A stretch of 64,000 bases of DNA from Chloroflexota bacterium (GTDB lineage Bacteria > Chloroflexota > Anaerolineae > Caldilineales > Caldilineaceae). A program made the position numbers and the translations under genes. Numbering within the stretch: position 1 is the first letter of the stretch; each line of letters opens with the position of its first letter. A model generated the notes under the pieces. That model did no database searches, was not told the origin of the DNA, and worked only from the letters and a program-made list of their open reading frames with translations. Of this stretch, positions 30,269 through 40,582 are shown piece after piece. The DNA lies in assembly GCA_018969295.1 (NCBI GenBank), contig JAGWYN010000021.1, forward strand, positions 1 to 64,000, read 5' to 3'.

Positions 30269-31151
30269 AAGCGGACACGAGGTCCTCCAGGTCAGCCGCC
30301 AGCAGCGATCTCCCTACCAGCCGCACGGCGCCTGGCGCCAGGTCCGCCAGGTCTCGATCGACCGCACCCCTGCCGAGGAAGCCGGCACCTTCGGCGCCCA
30401 GATCGCAGCGCTGCAGCCCGACGCAGTGATCGACATGATCTGTTTCACCCTCGCCAGCGCACGCCACCTGGTCGCAGCGCTGCGCGGCCAGATCCGCCAT
30501 TTCTTGCACTGCGGCACGATCTGGGTGCATGGGCCCAGCACCCTCGTGCCCACGACCGAAAGCCAACCTCGCCGCCCGTTCGGCGACTACGGGATCCAAA
30601 AAGCAGCGATCGAAGCCTACCTGCTGGAAGAAGCCCAGCGCGGCAACTTTCCGGCTACCAACCTGCACCCCGGCCACATCGTCGGCCCTGGCTGGGTGCC
30701 GCTCAACCCGGCAGGCCACTTCAACCCACAGGTCTTTGTAGACCTGGCCAACGGCGAAGAGGTGGCGCTGCCCAACCTGGGGATGGAGACCGTCCACCAT
30801 GTGCACGCCGACGACGTCGCACACGCTTTCACCCAGGCGCTTGCCCACTGGAGCAGCGCCATCGGCGAGAGCTACCATGTGGTTTCGCCGGCAGCGGTGA
30901 CCCTGCGCGGCTATGCCGAGGCCGTCGCCGGCTGGTTCGGCCACCCCGCTCGGCTGCGCTATCTCCCCTGGGAAGCATGGCGCCAGAGCGTCCGCCCAGA
31001 AGAGGCACAGGCCACCTGGGACCACATCGCCCACAGCCCCCACTGCAGCATCGAAAAAGCACGGCGCCAGATCGCTTACTCCCCCCGCTACAGCTCCTTG
31101 CAGGCCGTGCGTGAATCCCTGGACTGGTGGCTCGCAGCCCAGCAGCAATGA
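30204..31151 (+). CDS. NAD(P)-dependent epimerase/dehydratase family protein
   Basis: 315 residues from ATG 30204, with AGGAGGAAAGCA directly upstream, inside the end of the DUF2723 gene. Rossmann loop GGSGHVGS is at residues 7-14. The extended-SDR catalytic YxxxK is replaced by a GDYGIQKAAIEAYL segment, where Y and K remain with the usual spacing. The C-terminal part has HVHADDVAHAF, as in NAD-dependent nucleotide-sugar or isoflavone-reductase-like proteins. Substrate unknown. It may act on a nucleotide sugar linked to the upstream glycosyltransferase-like protein, by position only. Confidence 0.85.
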   Translation: MRIVVIGGSGHVGSYLVPRLVESGHEVLQVSRQQRSPYQPHGAWRQVRQVSIDRTPAEEAGTFGAQIAALQPDAVIDMICFTLASARHLVAALRGQIRHFLHCGTIWVHGPSTLVPTTESQPRRPFGDYGIQKAAIEAYLLEEAQRGNFPATNLHPGHIVGPGWVPLNPAGHFNPQVFVDLANGEEVALPNLGMETVHHVHADDVAHAFTQALAHWSSAIGESYHVVSPAAVTLRGYAEAVAGWFGHPARLRYLPWEAWRQSVRPEEAQATWDHIAHSPHCSIEKARRQIAYSPRYSSLQAVRESLDWWLAAQQQ

Positions 31152-31260
31152 ACCGCAGCACCGAAAACCCACCGTTCAAAACCTGCCGCGCTGTTTGCCA
31201 ACTGTCGCCTGCTACAGTATGATGGTACTATTTGCTCAACCCTTAAACGGAGAAAACCGC

Positions 31261-31680
31261 ATGGCAGCCCCAATTCCTACAACCCATCTCGATCTGATCG
31301 AAGGTCCCTATTTTGCCGTCTTCACCACGATTGCCCCCAGCGGCCAGCCTGAAAACACCGTTGTCTGGTGCTCGTGGGACGGCAGCCATGTCCTGGTCAA
31401 CACCGCCGATGGACGCCGCAAACTGTCCAATGTGCGCCAGAACCCCAAGGTTGCCTTGACCGTGATCGACCCTCAAAATCCTTTCCGCTGGATCGATGTG
31501 CGCGGGGAGGTTGAAGCCATCGTAGAAGACCCCGACTACGCCAACATCAACGCCCACGCACTCGTCTATTCAGGGCAGGCTGAATACTACGGCGGTGTTG
31601 CCCCCGCCGAGCAAAAAGGCCGTGAACGCCGCATGATCTGCAAGATCCGTCCCGACCGGGTGCTTGCTTTTCCGTCATAG
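31261..31680 (+). CDS. PPOX-class (F420/FMN split-barrel) oxidoreductase
   Basis: 139 residues from ATG 31261. A short flavin split-barrel protein of the pyridoxamine-phosphate-oxidase superfamily: YFAVFTTIAPSGQPENTVVW, NTADGRRKLSNVRQNPKVALTV, and RWIDVRGEVE. These are typical of Rv1155-like, F420-dependent PPOX proteins. It could bind F420, FMN or heme; F420 is favoured by the family and by the occurrence of F420 in Chloroflexota. The gene stands alone between an epimerase and a PhyH-like gene. Confidence 0.85.
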   Translation: MAAPIPTTHLDLIEGPYFAVFTTIAPSGQPENTVVWCSWDGSHVLVNTADGRRKLSNVRQNPKVALTVIDPQNPFRWIDVRGEVEAIVEDPDYANINAHALVYSGQAEYYGGVAPAEQKGRERRMICKIRPDRVLAFPS

Positions 31681-31798
31681 TCAGCAGAGCGCGCCACCCG
31701 CGGGGAGAGGTTGCCCACCCGAGCGACCCGCCCCCCCACCGCGCATCCTGTGACGATACACCAACACAGTCCGTACCAGGAACACCAGGAGAAACAGC

Positions 31799-32707
31799 AT
31801 GCTCTCGCCGGAACAACTCAATTTTTACCAGGAAAACGGTTACCTGCACGTCAAAGGGCTCTTCACGCGAGAAGAAGCTGCCGCCTTTCGCCAGGAGGCC
31901 CATGCCCTGATCGACCGTCTACAAAAAATTTCGACGGTCGAAGCCACGTGGGAGAGCGCACGCGAGGTGACAATGACCAAAACTTCGCTGCTGCACTGCC
32001 ACGACGTCCAGTTTCAATCTGCGCTGTTGACTCGGCTGATCGTCGATGAACGGCTCACCGGCATCGCCGCAGACATCATCGGCTCCCCGAATGTACAGCT
32101 GCACCACAACAAACTGTTCATCAAACCGCCGGAAAAGGGCTCCCCTTTCCCCATGCACCAGGACCGCCCCTTCTTTCCGCACGACAAAGACTCGATGATC
32201 GCAGCCATCATCCACTTCGACGACGCCCCGCTCGCCAAAGGGTGCGTGCGCGTCGTCCCCGGCAGCCACAAACTGGGTCCGATCGAGCATCTCCATACGG
32301 GCGGCTGGCACCTGCCACTGGACCAGTACCCGATCGAATCCTCGGTTGCCTGCGAAGCCGAGGCCGGTGATGTCCTCTTCTTCAGCTACCTGACGATCCA
32401 TGGATCCGGGGTCAACGTCAGCAACGAGGCGCGCACCACCCTGCTCGTGCAGATGCGCGACCCGCTGGACCCACCCAGCGCGCTCACCCATCTCTCGCGC
32501 GGGCAGGGCATGATGCTGCGCGGGGTCGACCCCAGCACGGGCAAGGCCACCCCTGTCGGCAAGGAACCGCACGACGCGCCAGCTGGCGGCACGATGGCTG
32601 GCGGCACGATGGCCGGCGGCACGATGGCCGGCGGCACGATGGCCGGCGGCACGATGGCTGGCGGCACGATGGCCGGCGGCACGATGGCCGGCGGCACGAT
32701 GGGCTGA
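31799..32707 (+). CDS. Phytanoyl-CoA dioxygenase (PhyH) family protein with C-terminal AGGTM repeats
   Basis: 302 residues from ATG 31799, with AGGAGAAAC upstream. Fe(II)/2-oxoglutarate oxygenase ligands are visible: H120 and D122 in MHQDRPFF, H201 in TIHGSGVN, and R212 for 2-oxoglutarate in NEARTT. FITE-like segments such as VVPGSHKLG and EAGDVLFF are also present. The enzyme would hydroxylate a small organic substrate, not identified. After the catalytic domain the last 41 residues are eight AGGTM pentapeptides and a final Gly, encoded by a 15-bp tandem repeat. This tail is not part of the family and its length could vary between strains. Confidence 0.9.
   Translation: MLSPEQLNFYQENGYLHVKGLFTREEAAAFRQEAHALIDRLQKISTVEATWESAREVTMTKTSLLHCHDVQFQSALLTRLIVDERLTGIAADIIGSPNVQLHHNKLFIKPPEKGSPFPMHQDRPFFPHDKDSMIAAIIHFDDAPLAKGCVRVVPGSHKLGPIEHLHTGGWHLPLDQYPIESSVACEAEAGDVLFFSYLTIHGSGVNVSNEARTTLLVQMRDPLDPPSALTHLSRGQGMMLRGVDPSTGKATPVGKEPHDAPAGGTMAGGTMAGGTMAGGTMAGGTMAGGTMAGGTMAGGTMG
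32582..32701 (+). repeat. 15-bp tandem repeat, eight copies, in the PhyH-family coding sequence
   Basis: Unit GCYGGCGGCACGATG, where Y is T in copies 1, 2 and 6 and C in the others, each coding Ala-Gly-Gly-Thr-Met. All eight copies are in frame and end two codons before the stop. Because the unit is a multiple of three, copy-number change keeps the frame. Confidence 0.95.
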
Positions 32708-32791
32708 CCTGGGCGTCACCGCTCATTGACTAATGTGCGATCACGCTTGATCCAATTTTGCACTTTCTAGTAAATCACGTATACTTTAATC

Positions 32792-32853
32792 ATATCCGCT
32801 TGCTGTGGCCGGCCCCAAACCGGCCTTCGGGGGACAGCAAGCGGATATTTTTT
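32792..32853 (+). terminator. Rho-independent terminator after the PhyH-family gene
   Basis: 15-bp perfect stem ATATCCGCTTGCTGT (32792-32806) with its complement (32834-32848), then seven T. The 27-base loop contains a second inverted repeat, GGCCGG/CCGGCC. On the minus strand no T-run follows, so it acts rightward. Confidence 0.9.
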
Positions 32854-32900
32854 TGCCCACTGCACAGTTGCCGAGCGGCACGCTGCCGTGTGCTTTTCCT

Positions 32901-33168
32901 TCAGCCAGAAAGCCATTCATCCCGGCCGATCCCTGCCTGTTCCAAAATTCGTTGTAGCAAAGCCAATGTCGCCGCGATGAGGATTGGGAATCGTGACCCA
33001 GCCTTCAAGAACGTCTGCCAGACGATCTCGACACTCCTCCAGGGTTTTGCCGCCTGCCCATACACCTTGTAGCCCCGGCACGCTCCCATAGTACGGTTCT
33101 TCGTCGTCAATGATTTCATAATGCGCCTGGCGGAGTGCAGCATCGATATAGTTGCGTATCATCAGCAT
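32901..33168 (-). pseudogene. Decayed hicB-hicA fusion (toxin-antitoxin remnant)
   Basis: The first about 57 codons from ATG 33168 (AGAGGAA just upstream) read as a HicB antitoxin: YEIIDDEEPYYGSVPGLQGVW and TLEECRDRLADVLEGW. The next codons (VTIPNPHRGDI) look like the end of a HicA toxin. The rest of HicA (LLQRILEQAGIGRDEWLSG) continues only after a shift to another frame, ending at 32901. The simplest reading is a deletion that joined hicB to the 3' end of hicA, plus a small frameshift. If translated, it gives an 83-residue chimera. The HicB part is confident; the HicA part rests on a short match. Confidence 0.55.
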
Positions 33169-33290
33169 TTCCTCTCTGTGTTTCGATCGGAAAGGCGTTC
33201 ACCACGATAGGGAAAGCCCCAGGACGGCATCGTGCCCACCGCACAGCAAGATGCGCAGTCGGCCCAGCCAGGGGGGCTATGGCCAGGGAG

Positions 33291-33617
33291 CTATGGCCGT
33301 GCTGTAGGAACGAGCAACCGTTGCCCGCTGTAAATTGTGTAGGATTGCAGCCCGTTGCAGCGCATGATCCGAATTGCCGTCGATCCATACGCGGCAGCTA
33401 CCGAGGAGAGGGTCTGCCCAGGCCGCACAGCGTGATAGACCCCCCTGCAGCTCATCGCGCTCTGCTGCACAGGGTCTGCCTGAGAAGAGCTGCCTGCCTG
33501 CGCCCCCCCCGGAGTCCCCAACAGCAAGACGCCCACAAAAATCGCCTGCACTGCCGCCCACTGGCTCAACGCACGCCAGCCCAACCGCCCCCTCAGCTGC
33601 CAAGTCAGCTGTTTCAT
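33291..33617 (-). CDS. Small secreted LysM-domain protein
   Basis: 108 residues from ATG 33617, with GAGGTG eight bases upstream. Residues about 15-41 form a signal peptide ending AQAG. The C-terminal 48 residues are one LysM module (YHAVRPGQTLSSVAAAYG, then NGLQSYTIYSGQRLLVP), a peptidoglycan or chitin-binding fold. There is no catalytic domain. Two cysteines (C57 in MSCRG and C86 in MRCNG) flank the module and might pair. The product is probably a cell-wall-bound or exported protein. The antisense plus-strand frame over this gene is a shadow. Confidence 0.8.
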   Translation of the reverse strand: MKQLTWQLRGRLGWRALSQWAAVQAIFVGVLLLGTPGGAQAGSSSQADPVQQSAMSCRGVYHAVRPGQTLSSVAAAYGSTAIRIMRCNGLQSYTIYSGQRLLVPTARP

Positions 33618-33932
33618 CGTTGCACCTCACTTGTGCGAAATCTGTGTTGTTTGCTCTTTGTACGCACTGAAGAAAAGTTTTATTGCAACATTTTGATCTG
33701 GTCAGATTAAGAAATGGCGACCTTGTCTCTGAGCACTTCACCGATGCCAGCTGCCTTGTTTGCTCCAGCACCCGATCGCCATTTCTGTATACAATGTTAG
33801 CGTATAGGGTGTTCAATGTATATGACGCAGTCACGTCATAATCACGCCATTGTCCATTTTGTAGTTTTAATTACAAATTTGGAGTGTCTGCGGGGAATTT
33901 CAGATAAAAAAAGACAACAGAGGAGTTTGGGC
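33618..33932. other. AT-richer intergenic region with an FNR/CRP-shaped palindrome
   Basis: About 315 bases between the LysM gene and the stop of the LuxR gene, both on the minus strand, without a coding frame. It is clearly AT-richer than its neighbours. TATGACG at 33821-33827 and CGTCATA at 33834-33840 form a 7-bp inverted repeat with a 6-base spacer, the geometry of CRP/FNR-family operators. ATCTG/CAGAT at 33692-33703 is a second short inverted repeat. The LysM promoter must lie here but I could not fix it. Confidence 0.5.
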
Positions 33933-36650
33933 CTACTTCGAATTCAACAGCCCCAGCGCCTGTGCGCGCAAAATCGCCTCCAGTCGGCTGCCGACACCCA
34001 GTTTGTTGTAAATTTTGCGGGTATGGTTGTCGACTGTGTGCAACGAAAGCTGCAATTGACTTGCCACTTCTTTGAGCGACAGATCGTCGGCCAGCAGACA
34101 GAGCACCTCGCGTTCACGGGCACTCAAAAGCACCACAGAATGGACACCCTGCTCTCGTCTGCCCCGGCCTGCCCGGCCAACAGCCGCCCCGACCGAAGTC
34201 GCCTGTTGTCGCTGCTGGCGGCGGCAGTATACCTCCTCTGCAAGCGGCTGCACCGCCGACCTTCGCTGGAGCTGAAGCAGCAGAGAGTCGATCGCAGGGT
34301 CGGGCTGCATCAGTGCCCGGCGCTGGCCAGCCGGGTACCCCCACGACAACACCGCTTCGAGTGAACGCAGCGCACCGGCCCTGTCCCCAGTCGCCAGACA
34401 CAGCTGCATCTGCAGCCCGGTCAATTCTACAACCCATACCTGACCATGGCTGGCCCGACAGCGCTCCAACATCGCTTCCAGCCCAGCCTGACAGCGCTGC
34501 AACGACTCGGCGTCCCCCAGGTGCAGCATCCCGTTGACCCAGATCAGACCGCTCAGCATATAGTGGGTGCTGCTGCGATCGGGCACAAAGGTCTGCAGCC
34601 AGTCACGCACCTGCTCCACTTTTCCGGTCAGAATCAGCAGCTGCACCTCGTACATGTCCGCGTAGGCCAAAATTTCCGGGCTGCCCAGCTGGATCGCCAG
34701 CTTGCGAAAGCGCTCGATCACCTCCCAACCTTCTGTGTAGCGGCCATGCTCGCCCAATACGTTGAGCAGCAAGGAGATGGTCAGGAGCAAATTGGACAGA
34801 TAGCTGGCCGAGGGGGTTTCAAGCACAGCATAACAGTGCCGGATCATCTCGTCGTCCTGGTCGGCCAGATGATAGGAGGCAGATGCAGCGACAAAGTGCG
34901 CGGCGCTGACAAAGGTCGGAATCTGGGCATGCTCAGCCAGTTTCAGGTAGTTGACTGCAGCCTGGTGCACCTCGACAAAACGTCCTTCGTACAACAACAC
35001 CGAACAACGCGCATGGACAAGCGACAACGTATAAGAAAACGACAGCGCCACCAACGACTGCTCAGCTTCCTCCAAGATCTGTAAGGCCAGTTGGGGATGT
35101 CCCTGGCGCTGGTAGTGGCGGGCAAGCAGCTGGTAGGTACAGCCCAACAAAAACGGCTGTGCAGGCAGAAGGGCAAGGATCTGATGCAGCCGTTGGAGGG
35201 TCTCGGGCGAAGATGCCTCGGACACGATCGGAAACAAAATCAACAAATCCAGCTCAGCCTGCACCTGGGCGCGCTGCTCAGCCGTGAGCAAGCCAGATGA
35301 GTTTGCCAACAACGCAGCCACTCGGGCTGCGGTCGCCTTCAACAGCCTGAACTGCCAACGAGTCTGATACAGCCAGCCGCGCGCCAACAGCAACGCCAGG
35401 TTCTGCTGGACAAGCCTGGCTGGCAGTTGATCCAGATAGTGCTCCAGCTGCTGCCACAAAGAGGCCGCCTGCAACAGGGGGATCTGTTTTTCCACCAGCT
35501 CAGCCGCCGCCAGCTCGGCATGGCCCGCAAGATAGCTTTGGATCGCGTGTTCCACATCCCCAGCTTCAGCATACCAGCGCCCGACCCGCACATGCAGGTC
35601 GTCGATGTTCTGGCATGTCAGCGTGCGCTGCAGCCGTTCTTTCAGCATCTCCTGGAAGAGCTCATGATACCGATAGTGTCCCTGGTATTCGTCGATCGGG
35701 ATGACAAAAAGGTTGTGCTGGATCACATATTCGAGCAGCTCGGCGCTCTTGGGGGCACCGACGTTTTCAATCTGGTCCCACACAGCCGAACAGAGGCCGG
35801 GCAGGAGGGCTGGCAGCAACGAGGTGCGCAGCAAGAAAGCATAGACCTGAGCAGGTTGTCCGGCCAGTACTTCATCCATGAAGTAGTCGGAGATGAAGCT
35901 GTGTGAACGGCGGTCCGTTCTGGCCAAAAATTTTTCGACATCCCGTTCGCTGCGCAGCGACAAGGTGAGCAGCTGCAGCCCGGCCCCCCAGCCTTCCAAA
36001 GAGCCGTGCAGCCGCTCCACCAGCCGCGGTGGCAGCGGAGCCGGCAACCCCTTGGACAACAGCTCCGCCGTCTCCGCCTGGGTCAACTGCAGATCGCGCA
36101 GATGCAGTTCGACCAGCTGCCTCTGGCTGCGCAGCCGCGCCACAGAGAAGGGGGGGTGATAACGGGAAAGGAGCAGAAAAGACAAGGAAGGCACGGCATA
36201 CCGCAGCACAGTCTCGACAAACGCGTGGATGGGCGGATCGGTCACCACGTGGTAGTCGTCCAAGATCAGCAGCAGCCGCCGCGGCAGTGCTGCAACATCC
36301 CGGACAAACTGCTCGGCCAACTGCTCTGCAGTCACCCCCAGCCGCCCACGCAGCAGCTGGCTGCTCTGGTCACAAGCGCCAGCAGCCACAGAACTGACCG
36401 CCCACATCAGCTGTTCCCCGAAACGGTGCAGGCTGTCATCCAGACGGTCGACCCGATACCAGGCAACCAACAGATCCTGACCCGGCGGAACCTGCCGATA
36501 CGACAGCCAGGAGGAGACCGTCGTCGTCTTGCCGTAGCCACCTGGAGCCACAACCAGGGTCAGCAGGCCGTCAAGCCCACACTCCAACTTGGCCCACAAC
36601 AGGGGGCGATCTACTAAGGTGGTGGTCAAAACAGGGCGAGTGAACTGCAT
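33933..36650 (-). CDS. MalT-type LuxR-family ATP-dependent transcriptional activator
   Basis: 905 residues from ATG 36650; other in-frame starts further upstream lack support. N-terminal STAND-type ATPase with Walker A APGGYGKTTT near 35-44 and LLLILDDYH as Walker B. A long helical middle region of TPR-like repeats (about 380-800) follows, then a LuxR helix-turn-helix at the C-terminus (LSAREREVLCLLADDLSLKEVA, then LHTVDNHTRKIYNKLGV). Such proteins bind an effector and ATP, oligomerise and activate transcription. It is divergent from the MttB-like gene, with both promoters in the 217-base gap, so control of the MttB-molybdopterin-CrtL unit is likely but unproven. Confidence 0.92.
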   Translation of the reverse strand: MQFTRPVLTTTLVDRPLLWAKLECGLDGLLTLVVAPGGYGKTTTVSSWLSYRQVPPGQDLLVAWYRVDRLDDSLHRFGEQLMWAVSSVAAGACDQSSQLLRGRLGVTAEQLAEQFVRDVAALPRRLLLILDDYHVVTDPPIHAFVETVLRYAVPSLSFLLLSRYHPPFSVARLRSQRQLVELHLRDLQLTQAETAELLSKGLPAPLPPRLVERLHGSLEGWGAGLQLLTLSLRSERDVEKFLARTDRRSHSFISDYFMDEVLAGQPAQVYAFLLRTSLLPALLPGLCSAVWDQIENVGAPKSAELLEYVIQHNLFVIPIDEYQGHYRYHELFQEMLKERLQRTLTCQNIDDLHVRVGRWYAEAGDVEHAIQSYLAGHAELAAAELVEKQIPLLQAASLWQQLEHYLDQLPARLVQQNLALLLARGWLYQTRWQFRLLKATAARVAALLANSSGLLTAEQRAQVQAELDLLILFPIVSEASSPETLQRLHQILALLPAQPFLLGCTYQLLARHYQRQGHPQLALQILEEAEQSLVALSFSYTLSLVHARCSVLLYEGRFVEVHQAAVNYLKLAEHAQIPTFVSAAHFVAASASYHLADQDDEMIRHCYAVLETPSASYLSNLLLTISLLLNVLGEHGRYTEGWEVIERFRKLAIQLGSPEILAYADMYEVQLLILTGKVEQVRDWLQTFVPDRSSTHYMLSGLIWVNGMLHLGDAESLQRCQAGLEAMLERCRASHGQVWVVELTGLQMQLCLATGDRAGALRSLEAVLSWGYPAGQRRALMQPDPAIDSLLLQLQRRSAVQPLAEEVYCRRQQRQQATSVGAAVGRAGRGRREQGVHSVVLLSAREREVLCLLADDLSLKEVASQLQLSLHTVDNHTRKIYNKLGVGSRLEAILRAQALGLLNSK

Positions 36651-36729
36651 AGTTCTATGCTTCTGCTGGCTCGATGAATTCTCTGCTATGAAAAATTGCA
36701 TGCGCATTGAACTGCAATCAATTTTGTGC

Positions 36730-36757
36730 AGTATAGCATCGCTGCATAGATTGACAA
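36730..36757 (-). promoter_or_regulatory. Candidate promoter of the LuxR-family gene
   Basis: TTGTCA (36752-36757) and TATACT (36730-36735) on the minus strand, spacer 16. This gives a 5' leader of about 75 bases before ATG 36650. Confidence 0.45.
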
Positions 36758-36783
36758 AACAGCCTTTGTCATTCATAGTCCAG

Positions 36784-36812
36784 TTGACGGGCAGCCACTT
36801 TTTGCATATAGT
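36784..36812 (+). promoter_or_regulatory. Promoter of the MttB-like gene
   Basis: TTGACG (36784-36789) and TATAGT (36807-36812) with a 17-base spacer, a good sigma-70 match, with a leader of about 50 bases to ATG 36868. The -35 elements of this promoter and of the divergent LuxR promoter are about 27 bases apart. Confidence 0.6.
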
Positions 36813-36867
36813 GGAGACATTGTTGCAAATGCCCTTGTTCAAGACATCCAACCAGAGGGAGACACCC

Positions 36868-38346
<1,479 letters not shown>

Positions 38347-38401
38347 CCCCTCTGCCGGCGTCTGCGGGAACAACTTTATCGATTCAATGGAGGAGAGAGC
38401 C

Positions 38402-40582
38402 ATGGAAAGACTTTTCCCCCCTGCCCAAAACCAGGTCGTCAGCCTGTGTGGTGTCTGTTCCGCAGGCTGTGGCGCCGAAGTTCATCTGGAGGAAGGACGA
38501 ATCACCCGTCTGACCCCGATCCAGAACCACCCCTACAGTGTGCTCTGTACACGGGGGCTGAAAGCCCCCGAGATCGTCTACTCCCCTGACCGCCTCCTCT
38601 ATCCACAACGTCGCGTGGGGGCCCGCGGGGAAGGCAGATTTGAACGCATCAGCTGGGACGAAGCGTATACCACGATCGTCGACGGACTGCAGCGCATTGC
38701 TGCCAACCACGGCCCCGAAGCAGCCGGAATCTACACCGGCCGCGGCAACTTCGAATATGGGCTCAACGAGATGTTTGCCCCAGCTGGCACCGCCGAATCT
38801 TCGGCCAACGCGGTGCTCTTCCCCTTTGGCTCCCCCAATACCAGCGGGGTCGGGGCCCTTTGCTACGTCTCCTACGGCATGATTGCGCCTCGCGCCTGTT
38901 TCGGCGCCTATATGCTCGAGATGGAGGAAGATATCGACCAGGCCAGCCTGATTTTGGTCTGGGGAGAAAATCCCGCCACCGACTCATCCCCAGCGCTTCT
39001 GCCCAAGCTGCGCCAGCTCCAGCAGCGCGGCACCCGCATCCTCGTCATCGACCACCGACGCAGCGAAACCGTGCAGGCATTGCGCTGCGAATGGCTGGGC
39101 ATCCGGCCCGGCACCGACGGTGCCCTGGCACTCGGTATCATTCATGTGTTGTTCGAGGAAGAACGCTACGACCACGAGTTTGCTGGCCGCTGGATACATG
39201 GGCTTGCGGAACTGCGCGCCTACACCCAGGCATTTACCCCTGAACGGGTCGAGACGATCACCTGGGTGCCCGCCGAACGGGTGCGCGAACTGGCCCGTGC
39301 GATTGCCGACGCCCAAGGCTGTTCGATCCTCACCTACACTGGGCTGGAGTATTCAGACAGCGGCGTGCAGGCGCTGCGGGCGCTCAACACGCTGCAGGCG
39401 CTGGCTGGCCACCTCGACACACCAGGCGGCAAGCTCTTCAAAGAACCCGACCGGTTCCGCCTCCACCGCCATCTCACCCCCCCACCCGTCCATGCCCGCC
39501 CCCCGATCGGCGCCGAGGAATACCCCATCTACTACGAGGTGCGCAAAGAAGCCCATGCAGCGCTCTTCCCACGCGCCATCCTGGAAGGAATTCCCTACCC
39601 GCTGCGCGGGCTGATCGTCAGCGGCGCTTCGCTGATCACCGCCTGGCCCGACCCCGACCTTTGGCGGCGGGCCCTCTCTGCGCTGGATCTGCTCGTCGTC
39701 GTCAACCGCTTTTTGACCGCCGACGCTCTCTACGCCGATATCGTGCTGCCAGCGACCACCATGTTCGAGATTGAGTCGTATGGGCTGTACGGCTCCCACG
39801 TCCAACACCGCAGCCGGGTGATCGAGCCTTTGGGCGAGGCGCGCAACGACTTTCTGATCTTTGCCGAACTGGCCGCTCGCCTGGGCTACGGCCAGCTCTG
39901 GCCGCAGACCGAACGCGCCATGATCGAGCTGGCGCTGCAGGGTAGCGGAATTTCGCTCGCAGAATTGCTGGCCCAGCCTGAAGGAATCACAGCCCCTACC
40001 CCTGCCCGACGCTACCGAAAGTATGCCAGCGGTGCGTTGCGCGCCGACGGCCAGCCCGGTTTTGAGACGCCGACCGGCAAGTTCGAAGCCACCTCCGAAT
40101 GGCTGCGCAGCTATGGCTACGAACCGCTCCCGGTCTACACCGAACCGGCCGAAGGCCCCATCGCCAGCCCCGAAGTCGCCGCACGCTATCCGCTGGTCTT
40201 CAACTCAGGGGCACGCACCAATTTCGATTTTCGCTCCCAGCACCACAATATCCCCAGCCTGGCCCGCAAACAGCCGGTTCCCCTCGTCCACCTGCATGCA
40301 GAAGACGCCGCTGCGCGCGGGATCCAAAATGGCGATGCGGTCTGGGTCAGCTCCTTGCGCGGCCGCATCCCCCTCTACGCCTATGTCTCCACCAATATCG
40401 TGCGCGGGGCAGTAGAAGTCAACATGGGGGGCGGTGGCCCGTTGGGCCCACTGGCCTGGCAACAAGCCAACGCCAACGCACTGACCAACTTCGAACACCG
40501 CGACCCGATCTCGGGTTTTCCTGTGTTCAAAGCGTTGCTGTGCGAAGTCGAACCCCGCACAGCGCAGGTCGAGCCGTGCTGA
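38402..40582 (+). CDS. Molybdopterin (DMSO-reductase family) oxidoreductase with one 4Fe-4S cluster
   Basis: 726 residues from ATG 38402, with GGAGGAGAGAG upstream. The N-terminal iron-sulfur motif is C-x2-C-x3-C-x26-C (CGVCSAGC, then VLC). The molybdopterin region includes GRGNFEYGL, LVWGENPATD, VIDHRR and GTDGALALGI. The molybdopterin-dinucleotide-binding C-terminal domain has FNSGARTNFDFRSQHHNIPSL and NMGGGGPLG. There is no Tat signal, so it is cytoplasmic. The substrate is unknown; acetylene-hydratase-like, formate-dehydrogenase-like and thiosulfate-type roles are all possible. The stop overlaps the GTG start of the lycopene-cyclase gene by seven bases. Confidence 0.9.
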   Translation: MERLFPPAQNQVVSLCGVCSAGCGAEVHLEEGRITRLTPIQNHPYSVLCTRGLKAPEIVYSPDRLLYPQRRVGARGEGRFERISWDEAYTTIVDGLQRIAANHGPEAAGIYTGRGNFEYGLNEMFAPAGTAESSANAVLFPFGSPNTSGVGALCYVSYGMIAPRACFGAYMLEMEEDIDQASLILVWGENPATDSSPALLPKLRQLQQRGTRILVIDHRRSETVQALRCEWLGIRPGTDGALALGIIHVLFEEERYDHEFAGRWIHGLAELRAYTQAFTPERVETITWVPAERVRELARAIADAQGCSILTYTGLEYSDSGVQALRALNTLQALAGHLDTPGGKLFKEPDRFRLHRHLTPPPVHARPPIGAEEYPIYYEVRKEAHAALFPRAILEGIPYPLRGLIVSGASLITAWPDPDLWRRALSALDLLVVVNRFLTADALYADIVLPATTMFEIESYGLYGSHVQHRSRVIEPLGEARNDFLIFAELAARLGYGQLWPQTERAMIELALQGSGISLAELLAQPEGITAPTPARRYRKYASGALRADGQPGFETPTGKFEATSEWLRSYGYEPLPVYTEPAEGPIASPEVAARYPLVFNSGARTNFDFRSQHHNIPSLARKQPVPLVHLHAEDAAARGIQNGDAVWVSSLRGRIPLYAYVSTNIVRGAVEVNMGGGGPLGPLAWQQANANALTNFEHRDPISGFPVFKALLCEVEPRTAQVEPC

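Noticed and set aside
32582..32701. CRISPR array made of the 15-bp repeats
   Set aside because: Units are contiguous without spacers, in frame inside a coding sequence, and encode AGGTM.
33135..33710. 191-codon plus-strand frame opposite the LysM gene
   Set aside because: Antisense to a short protein with signal peptide, ribosome-binding site and clear LysM module; the plus frame has none of these.
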